A DNA stretch of 64,000 nt from Sulfobacillus thermosulfidooxidans DSM 9293. GTDB lineage: Bacteria > Bacillota > Sulfobacillia > Sulfobacillales > Sulfobacillaceae. Below, in pieces: positions 25,895-35,706 of this stretch. A program made the translations under genes and the position numbers. How positions within the stretch are numbered: position 1 is the stretch's first letter; each line of letters opens with the position of its first letter. A model generated the notes under the pieces. The model saw only the letters and a list, made by a program, of their open reading frames with translations, was not told the DNA's origin and ran no database searches. The stretch spans positions 915,819 through 979,818 of the forward strand of contig NZ_FWWY01000001.1 of the NCBI RefSeq assembly GCF_900176145.1. The letters are read 5' to 3'.

Positions 25895-27409
25895 CTATTC
25901 TCGCAAGGCCTTTAACACATTTAACTCACCTAAAGCGGCCATTAGCACAAAATAAATGGCGATTCCCACCACAATCGCACTCACGACAGATCCAATAATC
26001 CCTGGGATATGGCAAAATCGCATCCAGGTTTGAATCCCCATCACCATCACAATGGTCCCCACAAAAGGCCACATGGCATCTTTCCAGGGACTCTCTAAGG
26101 GGTGCACAATGTTTGACCAATCTTTCCAGTTCAGCCATGCTGTCACAACGCTTGCCCCCACCGTTCCAATAGCGGCTCCCCGAATGCCCAAGGAGGGCAA
26201 AGGGGTTAACCACCATGTCAAAACGAATTTGGCGAAAGCCCCGAACAGTAAATTTTTCACAGGAATCCATCCGTGTCCACTGGCTTGCAATGATGACCCT
26301 AAGACTTGTTGAATGGCCAAAATAGCACTGCCCACAGCCAATACCTGCAAAGCCCGCATAGCACCGCTTTCTCCATATAAGAGCCGTGTTAGCGGTTTCG
26401 CTAACACAATTAATCCGCCGGCCATCGGTAGCCCTAATAACCAAATCATATGCACCGCCAGATTTACCCGTTTGGCGGCCAGTTGCCGGTCATTTTCTGC
26501 CATAGCTTGGGCAATAGCCGGAACAAGCGATACCGCCAGTGCTGCTCCCACGACCATGGTCAAATTAATTAACGGCATGGCCTCCCCGCTCAACCGCCCA
26601 AATTGGGCCGTGGCTTGACGCAAGCTTAATCCTGTTTTCACCAGCTGTTCGGGCACAAACATAGAATCCGCTAAAAACATCAACGGGAACAAAAGACCTG
26701 ACAAGGACATCGGCATCGCCACCAAAAATAATTGCCGCAACTGGGCCCAGGGAATGGGACGGTATAAAATCCACCGTCTTCTTTTTAACCGCGCTCCCAA
26801 TAAAAAAAGCATGCCGATCATCGCCCCAACTGGGGCCCCCACCGTCGCCCCTGCGGCTGCCCACGCGGTTCCCTTGGGCAACCACATCAAGGCTAAGGGA
26901 AACATCACCGCGACCCGGGAGACTTGTTCCAAGATTTGCGAAATCGCTGTTGGAGCCATCTCTTGATAGCCCTGAAAATATCCCCGCAAACTAGCCTCCG
27001 AGGCCACAAACGCCAAAGCGGGCGCCAAAGCGCGGATGGATAACGTCGCTTCGGGTTCATGAAAAACGTAACGTGCAACCCAAGGTGCCAAAAATTCCAA
27101 CATGATGGCCATCACCAAGCCAATTCCGGAAAGAAAAATTTGAGCCCAAGCCGCTAATTGTTCTGCCGATTTAATATCATGATGCGATAACTTTTCTGCT
27201 GTTTCTTTGGATAATGCTGTGGGGATTCCATTCACAGATACAGCGAGGAGCAGGGCATATAACGGATAGGCCATTTGAAATAGTCCGACGCCGTAGTCCC
27301 CTAATATGCGTGGCAAAAAAATCCGGTAAATGGCTCCAATGGACTTCGAAATCAGAGCACCCAGGGATAGCCAAAAGGCTCCCCGCCACAACGTACTTTT
27401 CTTCATCAC
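25895..27409 (-). CDS. yabM: MOP-family flippase, SpoVB/YabM-like
   Basis: A 504-residue membrane protein with 12-14 helices of the MurJ/SpoVB/RfbX (MOP) superfamily. N-terminal signature: GALISKSIGAIYRIFLPRILGDYGVGLFQMAYP. Relatives flip lipid-linked oligosaccharides such as lipid II; SpoVB acts in cortex synthesis. Synteny before mazG points to the YabM ortholog. The start is GTG 27409 or the following ATG. Confidence 0.88.
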   Translation of the reverse strand: MMKKSTLWRGAFWLSLGALISKSIGAIYRIFLPRILGDYGVGLFQMAYPLYALLLAVSVNGIPTALSKETAEKLSHHDIKSAEQLAAWAQIFLSGIGLVMAIMLEFLAPWVARYVFHEPEATLSIRALAPALAFVASEASLRGYFQGYQEMAPTAISQILEQVSRVAVMFPLALMWLPKGTAWAAAGATVGAPVGAMIGMLFLLGARLKRRRWILYRPIPWAQLRQLFLVAMPMSLSGLLFPLMFLADSMFVPEQLVKTGLSLRQATAQFGRLSGEAMPLINLTMVVGAALAVSLVPAIAQAMAENDRQLAAKRVNLAVHMIWLLGLPMAGGLIVLAKPLTRLLYGESGAMRALQVLAVGSAILAIQQVLGSSLQASGHGWIPVKNLLFGAFAKFVLTWWLTPLPSLGIRGAAIGTVGASVVTAWLNWKDWSNIVHPLESPWKDAMWPFVGTIVMVMGIQTWMRFCHIPGIIGSVVSAIVVGIAIYFVLMAALGELNVLKALRE

Positions 27410-27465
27410 CCAACCACCTAACCTGCGTCATTGCTTCTCATGCAGGATATTCGGTGGGAGATCAT

Positions 27466-27496
27466 AAAAAGAACAAGCTCTTTCGAGCTTGTTCTG
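27466..27496 (-). terminator. Intrinsic terminator after hemL
   Basis: Perfect 11-bp stem (AGAACAAGCTC / GAGCTTGTTCT) with loop GAAA on the minus strand, followed by four T residues. It lies 24 bp past the hemL stop. Confidence 0.9.
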
Positions 27497-27520
27497 AGAC
27501 TTAATCCGATAAACCTCCGA

Positions 27521-28825
27521 TTAACCCCGGGACAGTTCCCGAAAACTCTCCCGGCAGGCTTCGAGCGTTTTGTCAATTTCTTGTCTGGTGTGTGCGGCAG
27601 ACACAAACCACGCTTCAAAACGGCTCGGTGCCAAATAAATGCCCCGTTCCAACATAAGCCGGTGAAAACGTGCAAATTTCACCGGATCAGACATTTTAGC
27701 CGTGGTATAGTCATAAACAGGATTTTCCTGAAAAAACACGGTAAATGCTGATCCTACACGGTTTATGGTAATGGGCTGATCAAATTCCTGAGCGATTTCT
27801 AAAATATTCTCTTCAAGAATCTTGGCAAGCTCCGCCATGCGCTGATAAGGATCCTCGCGTTGCAAGACCTCCAACGTCGCAAGCCCGGCCACCGAAGACA
27901 AGGGATTGCCTGCTAAAGTGCCCGCTTGGAACATGCCGCCCAAAGGGGATACGTACTGCATTACATCATAACGGCCTCCATAGGCCCCTGCCGGTAATCC
28001 TCCGCCAATAATCTTCCCTAACGCGTAGAGATCAGGAATGACTCCGAGCAATGACGCCGCCGACCCATAATGGAAACGGTATGCGGTAATCACTTCATCA
28101 AAGATTAACAGCGCCCCCGCCTTATGGGTTAACTCTTTCATCTGTTGCAGGTAGCCGTCTTTCGGCGGAACAATGCCCATATTGCCCACAATGGGCTCGG
28201 CCAACACACAGGCGACCTGATCCCCGATCTTGGCCAAAGTTTCTTCCAAAATGGCAATATCATTGTAGGGCAAACTGATGACATCCTTCACCACGCCCCA
28301 AGGGACGCCCAGACTATCTTGCGTACCCACGGTTGATGCGCCGGAACCCGCCTTGACTAACATGCCATCACTATGACCGTGATAGGCCCCTTCAAATTTG
28401 ACCACCACAGGTCTCCCGGTAAATGCCCGGGCCAATCGAATAGCCGACATGACCGCTTCGGTACCCGTTGATGTAAACCGCACTTGCTCTAACCCTTCAA
28501 TGCTTGCGACCAACGTTTCTGCCAGTTCAATTTCCTTTGGAGCGGGGGTACCCCATAATGTGCCCTCATCCACATGATCCTTAATCGCTTGCACGACATG
28601 GGAATTCGCATGGCCCAGGACTAACGGTCCAAAAGCGGCAAGATAATCTATATAGCGCCGACCATCAACATCTTCAAAATAGGGGCCCATACCGCGAGCC
28701 ATAACCACGGGGGGATCTCCCCCCACCGCGCGAAATGACCGCGCAGGCGAATTGACCCCACCAGGAATCACTCGTGTGGCCCGTTCAAACCACGCTTGCG
28801 ATTTTTCGCCAACTTCATATGCCAA
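27521..28825 (-). CDS. hemL: Glutamate-1-semialdehyde 2,1-aminomutase
   Basis: A PLP enzyme of C5 heme synthesis that turns glutamate semialdehyde into 5-aminolevulinate. Signatures: VIPGGVNSPARSF near the N-terminus, GTEAVMSAIRLAR, and GKIIGGGLPAGAYGG with the PLP lysine. The TTG at 28825 fits best: it has GGGAGG 8 bases upstream and gives the usual short N-terminus. An ATG at 28873 would add 16 residues but lacks a ribosome site. It stands between spoVT and yabM, where Bacillus has no hem gene, and no other hem gene is present. Confidence 0.93.
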   Translation of the reverse strand: MAYEVGEKSQAWFERATRVIPGGVNSPARSFRAVGGDPPVVMARGMGPYFEDVDGRRYIDYLAAFGPLVLGHANSHVVQAIKDHVDEGTLWGTPAPKEIELAETLVASIEGLEQVRFTSTGTEAVMSAIRLARAFTGRPVVVKFEGAYHGHSDGMLVKAGSGASTVGTQDSLGVPWGVVKDVISLPYNDIAILEETLAKIGDQVACVLAEPIVGNMGIVPPKDGYLQQMKELTHKAGALLIFDEVITAYRFHYGSAASLLGVIPDLYALGKIIGGGLPAGAYGGRYDVMQYVSPLGGMFQAGTLAGNPLSSVAGLATLEVLQREDPYQRMAELAKILEENILEIAQEFDQPITINRVGSAFTVFFQENPVYDYTTAKMSDPVKFARFHRLMLERGIYLAPSRFEAWFVSAAHTRQEIDKTLEACRESFRELSRG

Positions 28826-28997
28826 TCTATCCGCCTCCCAAGCAAATCCTGCCACAAGCCCTGTCTTCATCATGCCGAACCCGAATGCTATGACGCAAGA
28901 CGTTTTTTGGATATCAGCTCATAGCAATCGTTATCTCTAAATGACTTGCGTTTGTATCATAAATCCCTATACTGGAAAAAGGAAAGGCGGACCTGCT

Positions 28998-29573
28998 ATG
29001 AGAAAGCGACAAATTTGGCTTATCTTGTCTGCCGGTGTTGCCATTTTTGTATCAGCGGGGATTATCGGCTATCACCGTCTTCAAGAACCGAAGCAGCAGA
29101 TTTTTGCGGTCACTAATCAAGTCTTACAGGCGGAACTCGCCTTAAATCCCAGAGAATCCTCAAAGCAATTAGCAGTGCTTGACCAGCATCTTGTGACAGG
29201 CAGCCAGGCCGATTTTTTTACTGCATGGCTCTACGATGAAATGCGGTCGCTTGCCGGGCAAAACCCTCCTCGGCTGGTATCCATGCACGTGAACATTGCT
29301 CAAAAAGCTATTTACTCAATGACCCTGTCCCAGGCCATTGTCGATTACCGCCTGACAGTCACTCGCATCTATAAGCCACATGGTCAGGTTAATACCACCG
29401 AAATTGTCACCCTATGGTTAACCAAATCGCCGGATTCTTCTCAAGGGGCGGGGTGGAAAGTTTATGCTATCAACTTTAATTTTGATCCCATTGATTTTCC
29501 AAACAGGCCCGACTCGGAAGGCTATGACACATGGAATCTACAGCCAGCGCCGACGCCACCACATGGTGTGTAG
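28998..29573 (+). CDS. Membrane-anchored or secreted protein, unknown
   Basis: A 191-residue protein with a basic N-terminus and one helix (about 6-24, IWLILSAGVAIFVSAGIIGY), then a mixed alpha/beta extracellular part of NTF2-like look ending in Pro residues. No family recognised. The start ATG 28998 follows GGAAAGG. It stands alone on the plus strand between divergent hemL and convergent spoVT. Confidence 0.65.
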   Translation: MRKRQIWLILSAGVAIFVSAGIIGYHRLQEPKQQIFAVTNQVLQAELALNPRESSKQLAVLDQHLVTGSQADFFTAWLYDEMRSLAGQNPPRLVSMHVNIAQKAIYSMTLSQAIVDYRLTVTRIYKPHGQVNTTEIVTLWLTKSPDSSQGAGWKVYAINFNFDPIDFPNRPDSEGYDTWNLQPAPTPPHGV

Positions 29574-29604
29574 TGATAAGATGCGAGCTAGGACATAGGC
29601 TGCA

Positions 29605-29647
29605 TAAGAAAACCGCAATGATCGGCACGACTCAGCGACCATTGCGG
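29605..29647 (-). terminator. Probable terminator of spoVT
   Basis: On the minus strand CCGCAATGGTCG pairs with CGATCATTGCGG (12 bp with one G-U), loop of 11, followed by TTTTCTT. It lies 47 bp after the spoVT stop. Confidence 0.65.
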
Positions 29648-29693
29648 ACTTCCTACCGGATAAGAGTGGGATGTGGAGGATGACGGGTGAAAA

Positions 29694-30248
29694 TTATTGT
29701 TCCATCTGCTTCGCTAGGAAGCCCGCCGCTGTTTCTGCCAATTTAATCTCCATTTCTCCCATACGTACATCAGGTTCTCGACTACAAATGATGACGGCTC
29801 CGATAGGATCGCCTTCTGAAATAATCGGTGCGATAACTTCCGCAAGGAACTTATCGTCTTCATCATCCCCAATTAAGCTACCCTTCGGTTTGTGATCACC
29901 ACGATTGTAGGCCAGCGTTTTACGTTCTTCCATCGCCTTTTCCACCAGAGCCCCCAAGGGCTTATTCAGGAATTCCTTTTTAGGAGCTCCGGCCACCGCA
30001 ATAACGGCGTCCCGATCCGCAATGAGAGCAATGTGGCCGACCGCCTCATATAACGAATCCGCATATTCTTTGGCGAAATCTCCCAATTCCCCAATCGGTG
30101 AATATTTTTTGAGAATAACCTCTCCATCCCGATCAACAAAAATTTCTAAGGGGTCTCCTTCACGAATCCTTAACGTTCTCCGTATTTCTTTGGGTATCAC
30201 CACCCGACCCAAATCATCTATTCGGCGCACAATGCCGGTAGCTTTCAC
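29694..30248 (-). CDS. spoVT: Stage V sporulation protein T
   Basis: An AbrB-family regulator of forespore genes. The N-terminal AbrB swapped-hairpin domain (GIVRRIDDLGRVVIPKEIRR, GDPLEIFVDRDGEVILKKY) fills residues 1-50, and a GAF-like ligand domain the rest. It normally tunes SigG-dependent transcription. Start GTG 30248 has AAAGGAGG 8 bases upstream. Placement near mfd matches Bacillus. Confidence 0.96.
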   Translation of the reverse strand: MKATGIVRRIDDLGRVVIPKEIRRTLRIREGDPLEIFVDRDGEVILKKYSPIGELGDFAKEYADSLYEAVGHIALIADRDAVIAVAGAPKKEFLNKPLGALVEKAMEERKTLAYNRGDHKPKGSLIGDDEDDKFLAEVIAPIISEGDPIGAVIICSREPDVRMGEMEIKLAETAAGFLAKQMEQ

Positions 30249-30353
30249 TGATGGCCCTCCTTTCGCCTGCGGCCTTTCAGGGGTAGTATATCGACGAACC
30301 GCGGCGTTTATGCATTTTTTCCAGATATACCGGATGGTAGAAAAACCAGCTGA

Positions 30354-31280
30354 CTAAAAAATTCTGACGTGAGCTTGGCGTATGATCGGTTGAGACCAGT
30401 GGTCAAAGACCTGTGTCTTGTGCTGGTTCCACAACTCGGTTCGAATGCCGGCTTCTGTGGTATGATTCAGCGGCAATGGCTTTCCACCTTGCTCCGCTTG
30501 AACTTCGATGATAGCGTAGCCTAAATGCATATGAACTATACCCTCTTGTCCCGGAGAATGGGCACGAAGGAATTGAATGGTGGGAGAGGTGGAATGGGCA
30601 GGAATTGGTACCCATCCCATTTCGCCTCCAGATAGCGCATTTTGGTGATCGATCGAGAATTTTTGGGCCAGTGCCTGAAAGTGTGCGCCGCGTTTATATT
30701 GCTGCATCACACTTTGGGCCAAGCTAGCATTTTTCACCACGATTTCACGCGCTAGGACTTCTTTAGGGGTCAAAAATTGGTCCTGATGGCTATGGTAATA
30801 TTGAGTAATTTCGTTCAGGGAAGGGGCTGGCACATGACTGGTTGCATGATTAAAGGCGGCCAGCAGCCACTCTTGTTGCGTCACATAGTTCTTCAGATCA
30901 GGGGCTGTTAAGTGATAGCGGTTAAGGGCTTGGGTTAAGGTCAGATGCTCACGGTTCAAGACCTGTTGAATCTTGGCTTGGGCTTCACTTTTCGCCATGG
31001 TGGGAGAAAGCCAGTGTTTCTTTTGACTATAATGGACCACGGCCAGTTGATCCGCATACGTTTTGACTTGGTAGGTCTTCCATTGGGGCGAGAAATTAGG
31101 CAGCTTGCCCGTTAACAGCGCATTGGCTCGCAGAACTGCTTGCCACTGCGCATGAGAAATGAGTTGTCCATTGACTTCGGCGACATTAGCCGGATCGGAG
31201 TTTCCGCAAGCTGTCAGTGACGCCAATAACCCCCAACCCAATAGGCCAAAAAAGCCATTAACCGCTTTCCTCTTTTGCAC
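30354..31280 (-). CDS. prsA: PrsA/SurA-like peptidyl-prolyl isomerase lipoprotein
   Basis: An extracytoplasmic foldase. A lipoprotein signal with lipobox LTAC lies near residue 25, then a SurA-N/PrsA-like helical region with ITQYYHSHQDQFLTPKEV and a parvulin domain (GGEMGWVPIPA, GYAIIEV). It assists folding of exported proteins at the outer membrane face. GTG 31280 is the likely start (AAAGGGG 9 bases upstream); a TTG at 31286 is an alternative. It overlaps the 3' end of mfd by 23 bp, so it is co-expressed. Confidence 0.85.
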   Translation of the reverse strand: MQKRKAVNGFFGLLGWGLLASLTACGNSDPANVAEVNGQLISHAQWQAVLRANALLTGKLPNFSPQWKTYQVKTYADQLAVVHYSQKKHWLSPTMAKSEAQAKIQQVLNREHLTLTQALNRYHLTAPDLKNYVTQQEWLLAAFNHATSHVPAPSLNEITQYYHSHQDQFLTPKEVLAREIVVKNASLAQSVMQQYKRGAHFQALAQKFSIDHQNALSGGEMGWVPIPAHSTSPTIQFLRAHSPGQEGIVHMHLGYAIIEVQAEQGGKPLPLNHTTEAGIRTELWNQHKTQVFDHWSQPIIRQAHVRIF

Positions 31281-34200
31281 CAGCAAGAGCCCCTTTCATG
31301 GTGAGGAGCACATCTTCGGCCACGTCTAACGCATGTTCGACGCTGTGCCGAAGTGGCAATTTCACACTCAATTCAGGTGCTTTAGCGGGGGAAGGAATTA
31401 ACCGGCCGGGATAGCGAGCCGCCAATTGCCGGATGACATCCACGCCCATAGGGGTTTCAGGCAAGGTCGTCAAGACGATCCGATCTTTCTTATGGCTTAA
31501 CTGAACAATCTTTAACTCTTTCGCCATAACCCGAACTCTCGATAACTGTAATAAACGCGTCACCTCAACAGGCAACGGGCCGAACCGGTCTTCAATTTCT
31601 TCCGCCAAAGCCTCAATTTCCTCTAAGTTTTTGGCAGAGACCAGCCGTTTATACAGTTCGACTTTGGCGCTGGGAACATTGATATAGAAATCCGGAAGAT
31701 AGGCATCCACAGAAATATCAATTTGCGGTTCAATGTCTGTTTGAACAGCCTCTCCTTTGAGTTCACGTACGGCTTCGGATAACAATTGTGTATATAAATC
31801 GAATCCTACCGAGGCAATAAAGCCATGCTGCTCCGCGCCTAGCAAATTACCCGCACCGCGAATTTCCAAATCACGCAAGGCAATTTGATAGCCCGCCCCG
31901 AGCTCCGTAAATTCTCTAATGGCTTCAAGCCTTTTCTCGGCTTGGGGAGAGAGCACCTTGTCCCGTTTATAGGTAAAGTAGGCATAGGCTAAACGGGCGG
32001 AACGACCAACACGTCCCCGCAATTGATAGAGCTGGGCTAGACCCAGACGGTCGGCGTCCTCGACGATAAGCGTATTAGCATTGGGAATATCCAAACCGGA
32101 TTCAATAATGCTGGTGGCCACCAATATGTCATATTCTTGCTCAATGAAACGGGCCATCACATCTTCGATCCGGGTTTCGTCCATGCGACCGTGCACAACA
32201 CCAATAGCCACATCCGGAAACATTTTTTGCAAGCGAGAAACCGTTTGGTCAATTGCCAAGATTCGGTTTTGGACATAATAAACTTGCCCTCCGCGATCTA
32301 ACTCCCGGCGGATGGCTTCGCGAACGAGATCTTCATCAAATTCCGCCACCACGGTTTCCACCGGAAGACGGTCTAATGGAGGGGTTTCGATAAGACTCAT
32401 ATCCCTAACCCCCACCATCGCCATATGTAGCGTCCTGGGAATCGGGGTAGCGGATAGGGTCAACACATCGATATTTTCCCGTAGTGCTTTGATCCGCTCT
32501 TTATGCGCCACGCCAAAGCGGTGCTCTTCATCCACAATGAGCAAACCTAAGTCGCGAAACTTAACATCTTTGCCTAACAGACGGTGGGTACCAATAATGA
32601 GATCAATTTGCCCTTGGTGTAACCGCTCTAAAATATCCCGCTGCTGTTTTGGCGTCCGAAATCGGCTTAAGACCTCGACCGCAACCGGAAAACCAGAAAA
32701 TCGTGCTTTGGCAGTGGTATAGTGTTGATCCGCTAATAAGGTCGTGGGTACCAAAAACGCCACCTGTTTTCCCGACATAATGGCTTTAAATGCCGCACGA
32801 AAGGCCACTTCTGTTTTGCCGTAGCCGACATCCCCACAAAGCAAGCGATCCATAGGACGGGGACGTTCCATATCTCGTTTAATTTCTTCTATCGACCGCA
32901 TTTGGTCTTCCGTTTCATCATAGCCAAAGGCTGCTTCAAACTCTTGTTGCCATGGCGTGTCGGGAGCAAAACTAAAACCAGGGCGGGATTCCCGAATGGC
33001 ATATAACCGGATCAATTCTTCGGCCATTTGCCGCACGGAAGCCCGCACTTTATCCTTAACTCGGGACCATTCTTGTCCCCCCATTTTAGATAGTTTGGGT
33101 TCTTGGCCTTCAATCCCAATATATTTTTGAATGAGTCCTAATTGATCAGTGGGGACATAGAGAGTATCTTGACCCGCATATTGCACATGCAAATAGTCTT
33201 TATGCTGGTCTTGAATCGTAAGGGTTTTAATGCCCAAATAACGCCCAATTCCGTGGGTGATATGGACTACATAATCTCCGGGATGCAAATCCCCAATTCG
33301 GACCGTTTGCCGACTCTCCCGATTTTTCCTAGGTGTCAGTTTCAGTTCCCGGCCAGATAGCTCGGTTTCTCCCAGTAATGCCAATGACAATTCCGAGAGG
33401 ATAAATCCATGTCCCAATTGGCCCGTCAACAGTCCCACTTCGCCGCGTTCCCCTAAACCCTCCCGGGAACTAATCCCCAGGTCTAAGAGCTGGCGCTGCA
33501 TCACATTCACGGCCTGGACATCGCGCAACACCAATCCTACCCGCATCCGGGATTTGCGAAGGCGAGAAATCTCCGCTTTGAGCAATTCCATTTGTCCATG
33601 AATCCTGGGTGCAGGTCGGCCCGTAAGATTGAGATGAAGATCACTCTCCCGGCGATTATGAGGCATAAGCGACAAGCTGAGCTCGCCATAGCCTTTCAAC
33701 CGGGAAAAGAACTGTTCGTGATCTAAGGTGCCATGCGCTTCTAAAGGGAGGAAATCGCCGCGTTCTAAGTGGCGTTGACGCTCTTCCCGCTCATCAGCAT
33801 CCCTCCCTAACAGGGCCTCCCCAATGCGCGGTAAATCATGATAGATGACTAATGGTTTCGTCGAAAATATCTGGGTAATAGATTTCAAGGAGCCAAATGC
33901 CGGGGCAAAACGCTCGATCCCGGCAAATATGCGCCCTTCTGCTAAATCACCTAGCCATCGTCCAAACCGTTCTTTGGCTTTTTGCGCCTTATCAAATTGA
34001 CCCATAGACTCCAAATTACGGATCAACAACTCGGATTCGTGAGCAATTTGATCAATACCACGCTGGCGCTGTTCAGGAGTTAAAAGGACTTCCGCAGCTG
34101 GTCCAATTTGGGCTTTTTGAATCATCTCTATGGTTTTTTGGGTTGTAACATCAAAAATCCGCAAGGAATCAATCTCATCATCAAACCATTCCATGCGGTA

Positions 34201-34767
34201 AGCGGGGCCGCCGGGTACAAAGACATCAATTAAACCTCCACGCACCGCAAACGTTCCTTGTTCTGTGGCTTCTCCCTCCCGGCGGTAGCCGAGACGATCG
34301 AGCTTTAGCATGACAGCGTCGCGAGGTAATTTTTGGCCCACGGTAACCTCTAAGGGCTCAGCATGTACAGGCAAAATCAGCTGGCGGCAGGCCTCAACGG
34401 AGCCAATCACAATGGCCCGGGGATTATGCGCCGCCTGTGTTAACGCTTCAAGCCGCATCAAGGTCCAGTCATGGCTCTGCGCCTGAACCTCGCCAACGAT
34501 ATAGGGCCTTGGTGGCAACAAATAAATGGGGGCCTCCGGAAGAAATTGGGTCAACTCGGCTTCAAACGCCCGCGCTTCCTGAAAGCCGACGGTGACGATT
34601 AAACACGGTCTCGCAATGTCTTCAGCCACCTTAGCCGTCAAAAAGGACGGCAAAGACCCTGACAACCCAAAAACTTGGGTTGTCTTGCCTTGTTTCAATT
34701 CCTCCACCAAATTGCGATAGGGAGCCAAGTCAGACCACAAGGTTTTAAGCGAACTTAAATCAGCCAT
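31258..34767 (-). CDS. mfd: Transcription-repair coupling factor
   Basis: A 1,169-residue DNA translocase that removes stalled RNA polymerase and recruits UvrA. UvrB-like domains fill the N-terminal third; the RNA-polymerase interaction domain has GDYVVHITHGIGRYLGI; the helicase core has LCGDVGYGKTEVA (Walker A) and LLIVDEEHRFG (DEEH), then the TRG motif and the C-terminal inhibitory domain. ATG 34767 is preferred, with GAAAGGA just upstream; another ATG five codons earlier overlaps that site. Confidence 0.96.
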   Translation of the reverse strand: MADLSSLKTLWSDLAPYRNLVEELKQGKTTQVFGLSGSLPSFLTAKVAEDIARPCLIVTVGFQEARAFEAELTQFLPEAPIYLLPPRPYIVGEVQAQSHDWTLMRLEALTQAAHNPRAIVIGSVEACRQLILPVHAEPLEVTVGQKLPRDAVMLKLDRLGYRREGEATEQGTFAVRGGLIDVFVPGGPAYRMEWFDDEIDSLRIFDVTTQKTIEMIQKAQIGPAAEVLLTPEQRQRGIDQIAHESELLIRNLESMGQFDKAQKAKERFGRWLGDLAEGRIFAGIERFAPAFGSLKSITQIFSTKPLVIYHDLPRIGEALLGRDADEREERQRHLERGDFLPLEAHGTLDHEQFFSRLKGYGELSLSLMPHNRRESDLHLNLTGRPAPRIHGQMELLKAEISRLRKSRMRVGLVLRDVQAVNVMQRQLLDLGISSREGLGERGEVGLLTGQLGHGFILSELSLALLGETELSGRELKLTPRKNRESRQTVRIGDLHPGDYVVHITHGIGRYLGIKTLTIQDQHKDYLHVQYAGQDTLYVPTDQLGLIQKYIGIEGQEPKLSKMGGQEWSRVKDKVRASVRQMAEELIRLYAIRESRPGFSFAPDTPWQQEFEAAFGYDETEDQMRSIEEIKRDMERPRPMDRLLCGDVGYGKTEVAFRAAFKAIMSGKQVAFLVPTTLLADQHYTTAKARFSGFPVAVEVLSRFRTPKQQRDILERLHQGQIDLIIGTHRLLGKDVKFRDLGLLIVDEEHRFGVAHKERIKALRENIDVLTLSATPIPRTLHMAMVGVRDMSLIETPPLDRLPVETVVAEFDEDLVREAIRRELDRGGQVYYVQNRILAIDQTVSRLQKMFPDVAIGVVHGRMDETRIEDVMARFIEQEYDILVATSIIESGLDIPNANTLIVEDADRLGLAQLYQLRGRVGRSARLAYAYFTYKRDKVLSPQAEKRLEAIREFTELGAGYQIALRDLEIRGAGNLLGAEQHGFIASVGFDLYTQLLSEAVRELKGEAVQTDIEPQIDISVDAYLPDFYINVPSAKVELYKRLVSAKNLEEIEALAEEIEDRFGPLPVEVTRLLQLSRVRVMAKELKIVQLSHKKDRIVLTTLPETPMGVDVIRQLAARYPGRLIPSPAKAPELSVKLPLRHSVEHALDVAEDVLLTMKGALAGAKEESG

Positions 34768-34863
34768 CACAAGTCCTTTCATCGGTTAGCATCTGAACTC
34801 ATTTGCACATTTTCGCTCTGTAGGTTCAGGCTTTCGTGCAGAAATGGGTGATCTAACTTTTCC

Positions 34864-35070
34864 CTAGTTATACCATAAGCCTTCATCATAAGGGATGGGC
34901 AGACACCCCTCACATAGGACATTCACTTGCACGTGATCCGGCCCAATATCTTGCAGCATATCGCGTTGCTCAGATGGTGTCAGTTTTGAAAGTCCAAGGA
35001 GGGGGTCGTCCCACGGCCCCCCATATTCGCCAATGATTCGGTGACAATGACGGCAACGGTAAACAACCAT
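34864..35070 (-). CDS. fin: Anti-sigma-F factor Fin
   Basis: A 68-residue zinc protein of the Fin (YabK) family. CRHCH at the N-terminus and CEGC near the end (CxxC pairs) bind zinc. Fin turns off SigF during the switch to SigG in the forespore. AAGGAGG lies 6 bases before the ATG. The place between pth and mfd is conserved in Bacillus. Confidence 0.93.
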   Translation of the reverse strand: MVVYRCRHCHRIIGEYGGPWDDPLLGLSKLTPSEQRDMLQDIGPDHVQVNVLCEGCLPIPYDEGLWYN

Positions 35071-35142
35071 AACGGCCTCCTTGATGTCAGAAGTTACCGT
35101 TAGTGTGTCCCGCGCCCCCTTATGCTACGCAATAGACAAGGG

Positions 35143-35706
35143 CTAGAGGCCATTGAAGCGATTCATCGTATCCGCAATCCCTTTGACCACAGCCCATTCG
35201 CAGGCTTCGGCGACTTCATCTAAAACCCCATCGAGAACTTTCCATTCCTCGCGACTAAACCGGCCAAGCACCCAATCAATGACCTCTACATGTTCGGGCG
35301 GACGGGAAATCCCAATTTTAATGCGGGGAAATTGATCCGTCCCCAACACGTGCGTAATGGATTTCAAACCATTGTGACCGCCACTGGAACCATGGGCCCG
35401 CACCCGGATTTTTCCCAGTGGCAAATCCAAATCATCTGAGATCACCAAAATACTCTGCGCCGGCAGTTTATAGAACTTCGCTAATGCCCCGACCGCCTCG
35501 CCGCTCAGGTTCATAAAGGTTAAGGGCTTTAACAAAATAATATTGCCCCATTTGCTCACCAATCCAAAGCGGTTGCGAACAAAATGGCCTCCCCTGCGCG
35601 CGGCTAAACGGTCCAGTGCCAAGAACCCGGCATTGTGTCGCGTTTTGGCATAATCTAATCCGGGATTTCCTAATCCCACAATGGCACGAATCTCGCTCAT
35701 CATCAT
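35143..35706 (-). CDS. pth: Peptidyl-tRNA hydrolase
   Basis: Releases peptides from peptidyl-tRNA. Signatures IVGLGNPGLDYAKTRHNAGF (Asn, catalytic His), PLTFMNLSGEAV and SGGHNGLKS. Length 187 is standard. The start ATG overlaps the prs stop (ATGA), so it is translationally coupled to prs. Called spoVC in Bacillus. Confidence 0.95.
   Translation of the reverse strand: MMMSEIRAIVGLGNPGLDYAKTRHNAGFLALDRLAARRGGHFVRNRFGLVSKWGNIILLKPLTFMNLSGEAVGALAKFYKLPAQSILVISDDLDLPLGKIRVRAHGSSGGHNGLKSITHVLGTDQFPRIKIGISRPPEHVEVIDWVLGRFSREEWKVLDGVLDEVAEACEWAVVKGIADTMNRFNGL

Noticed and set aside
32312-32722. 136-codon plus-strand frame inside mfd
   Set aside because: It is antisense to the conserved helicase core, without a ribosome site and with composition that mirrors mfd.
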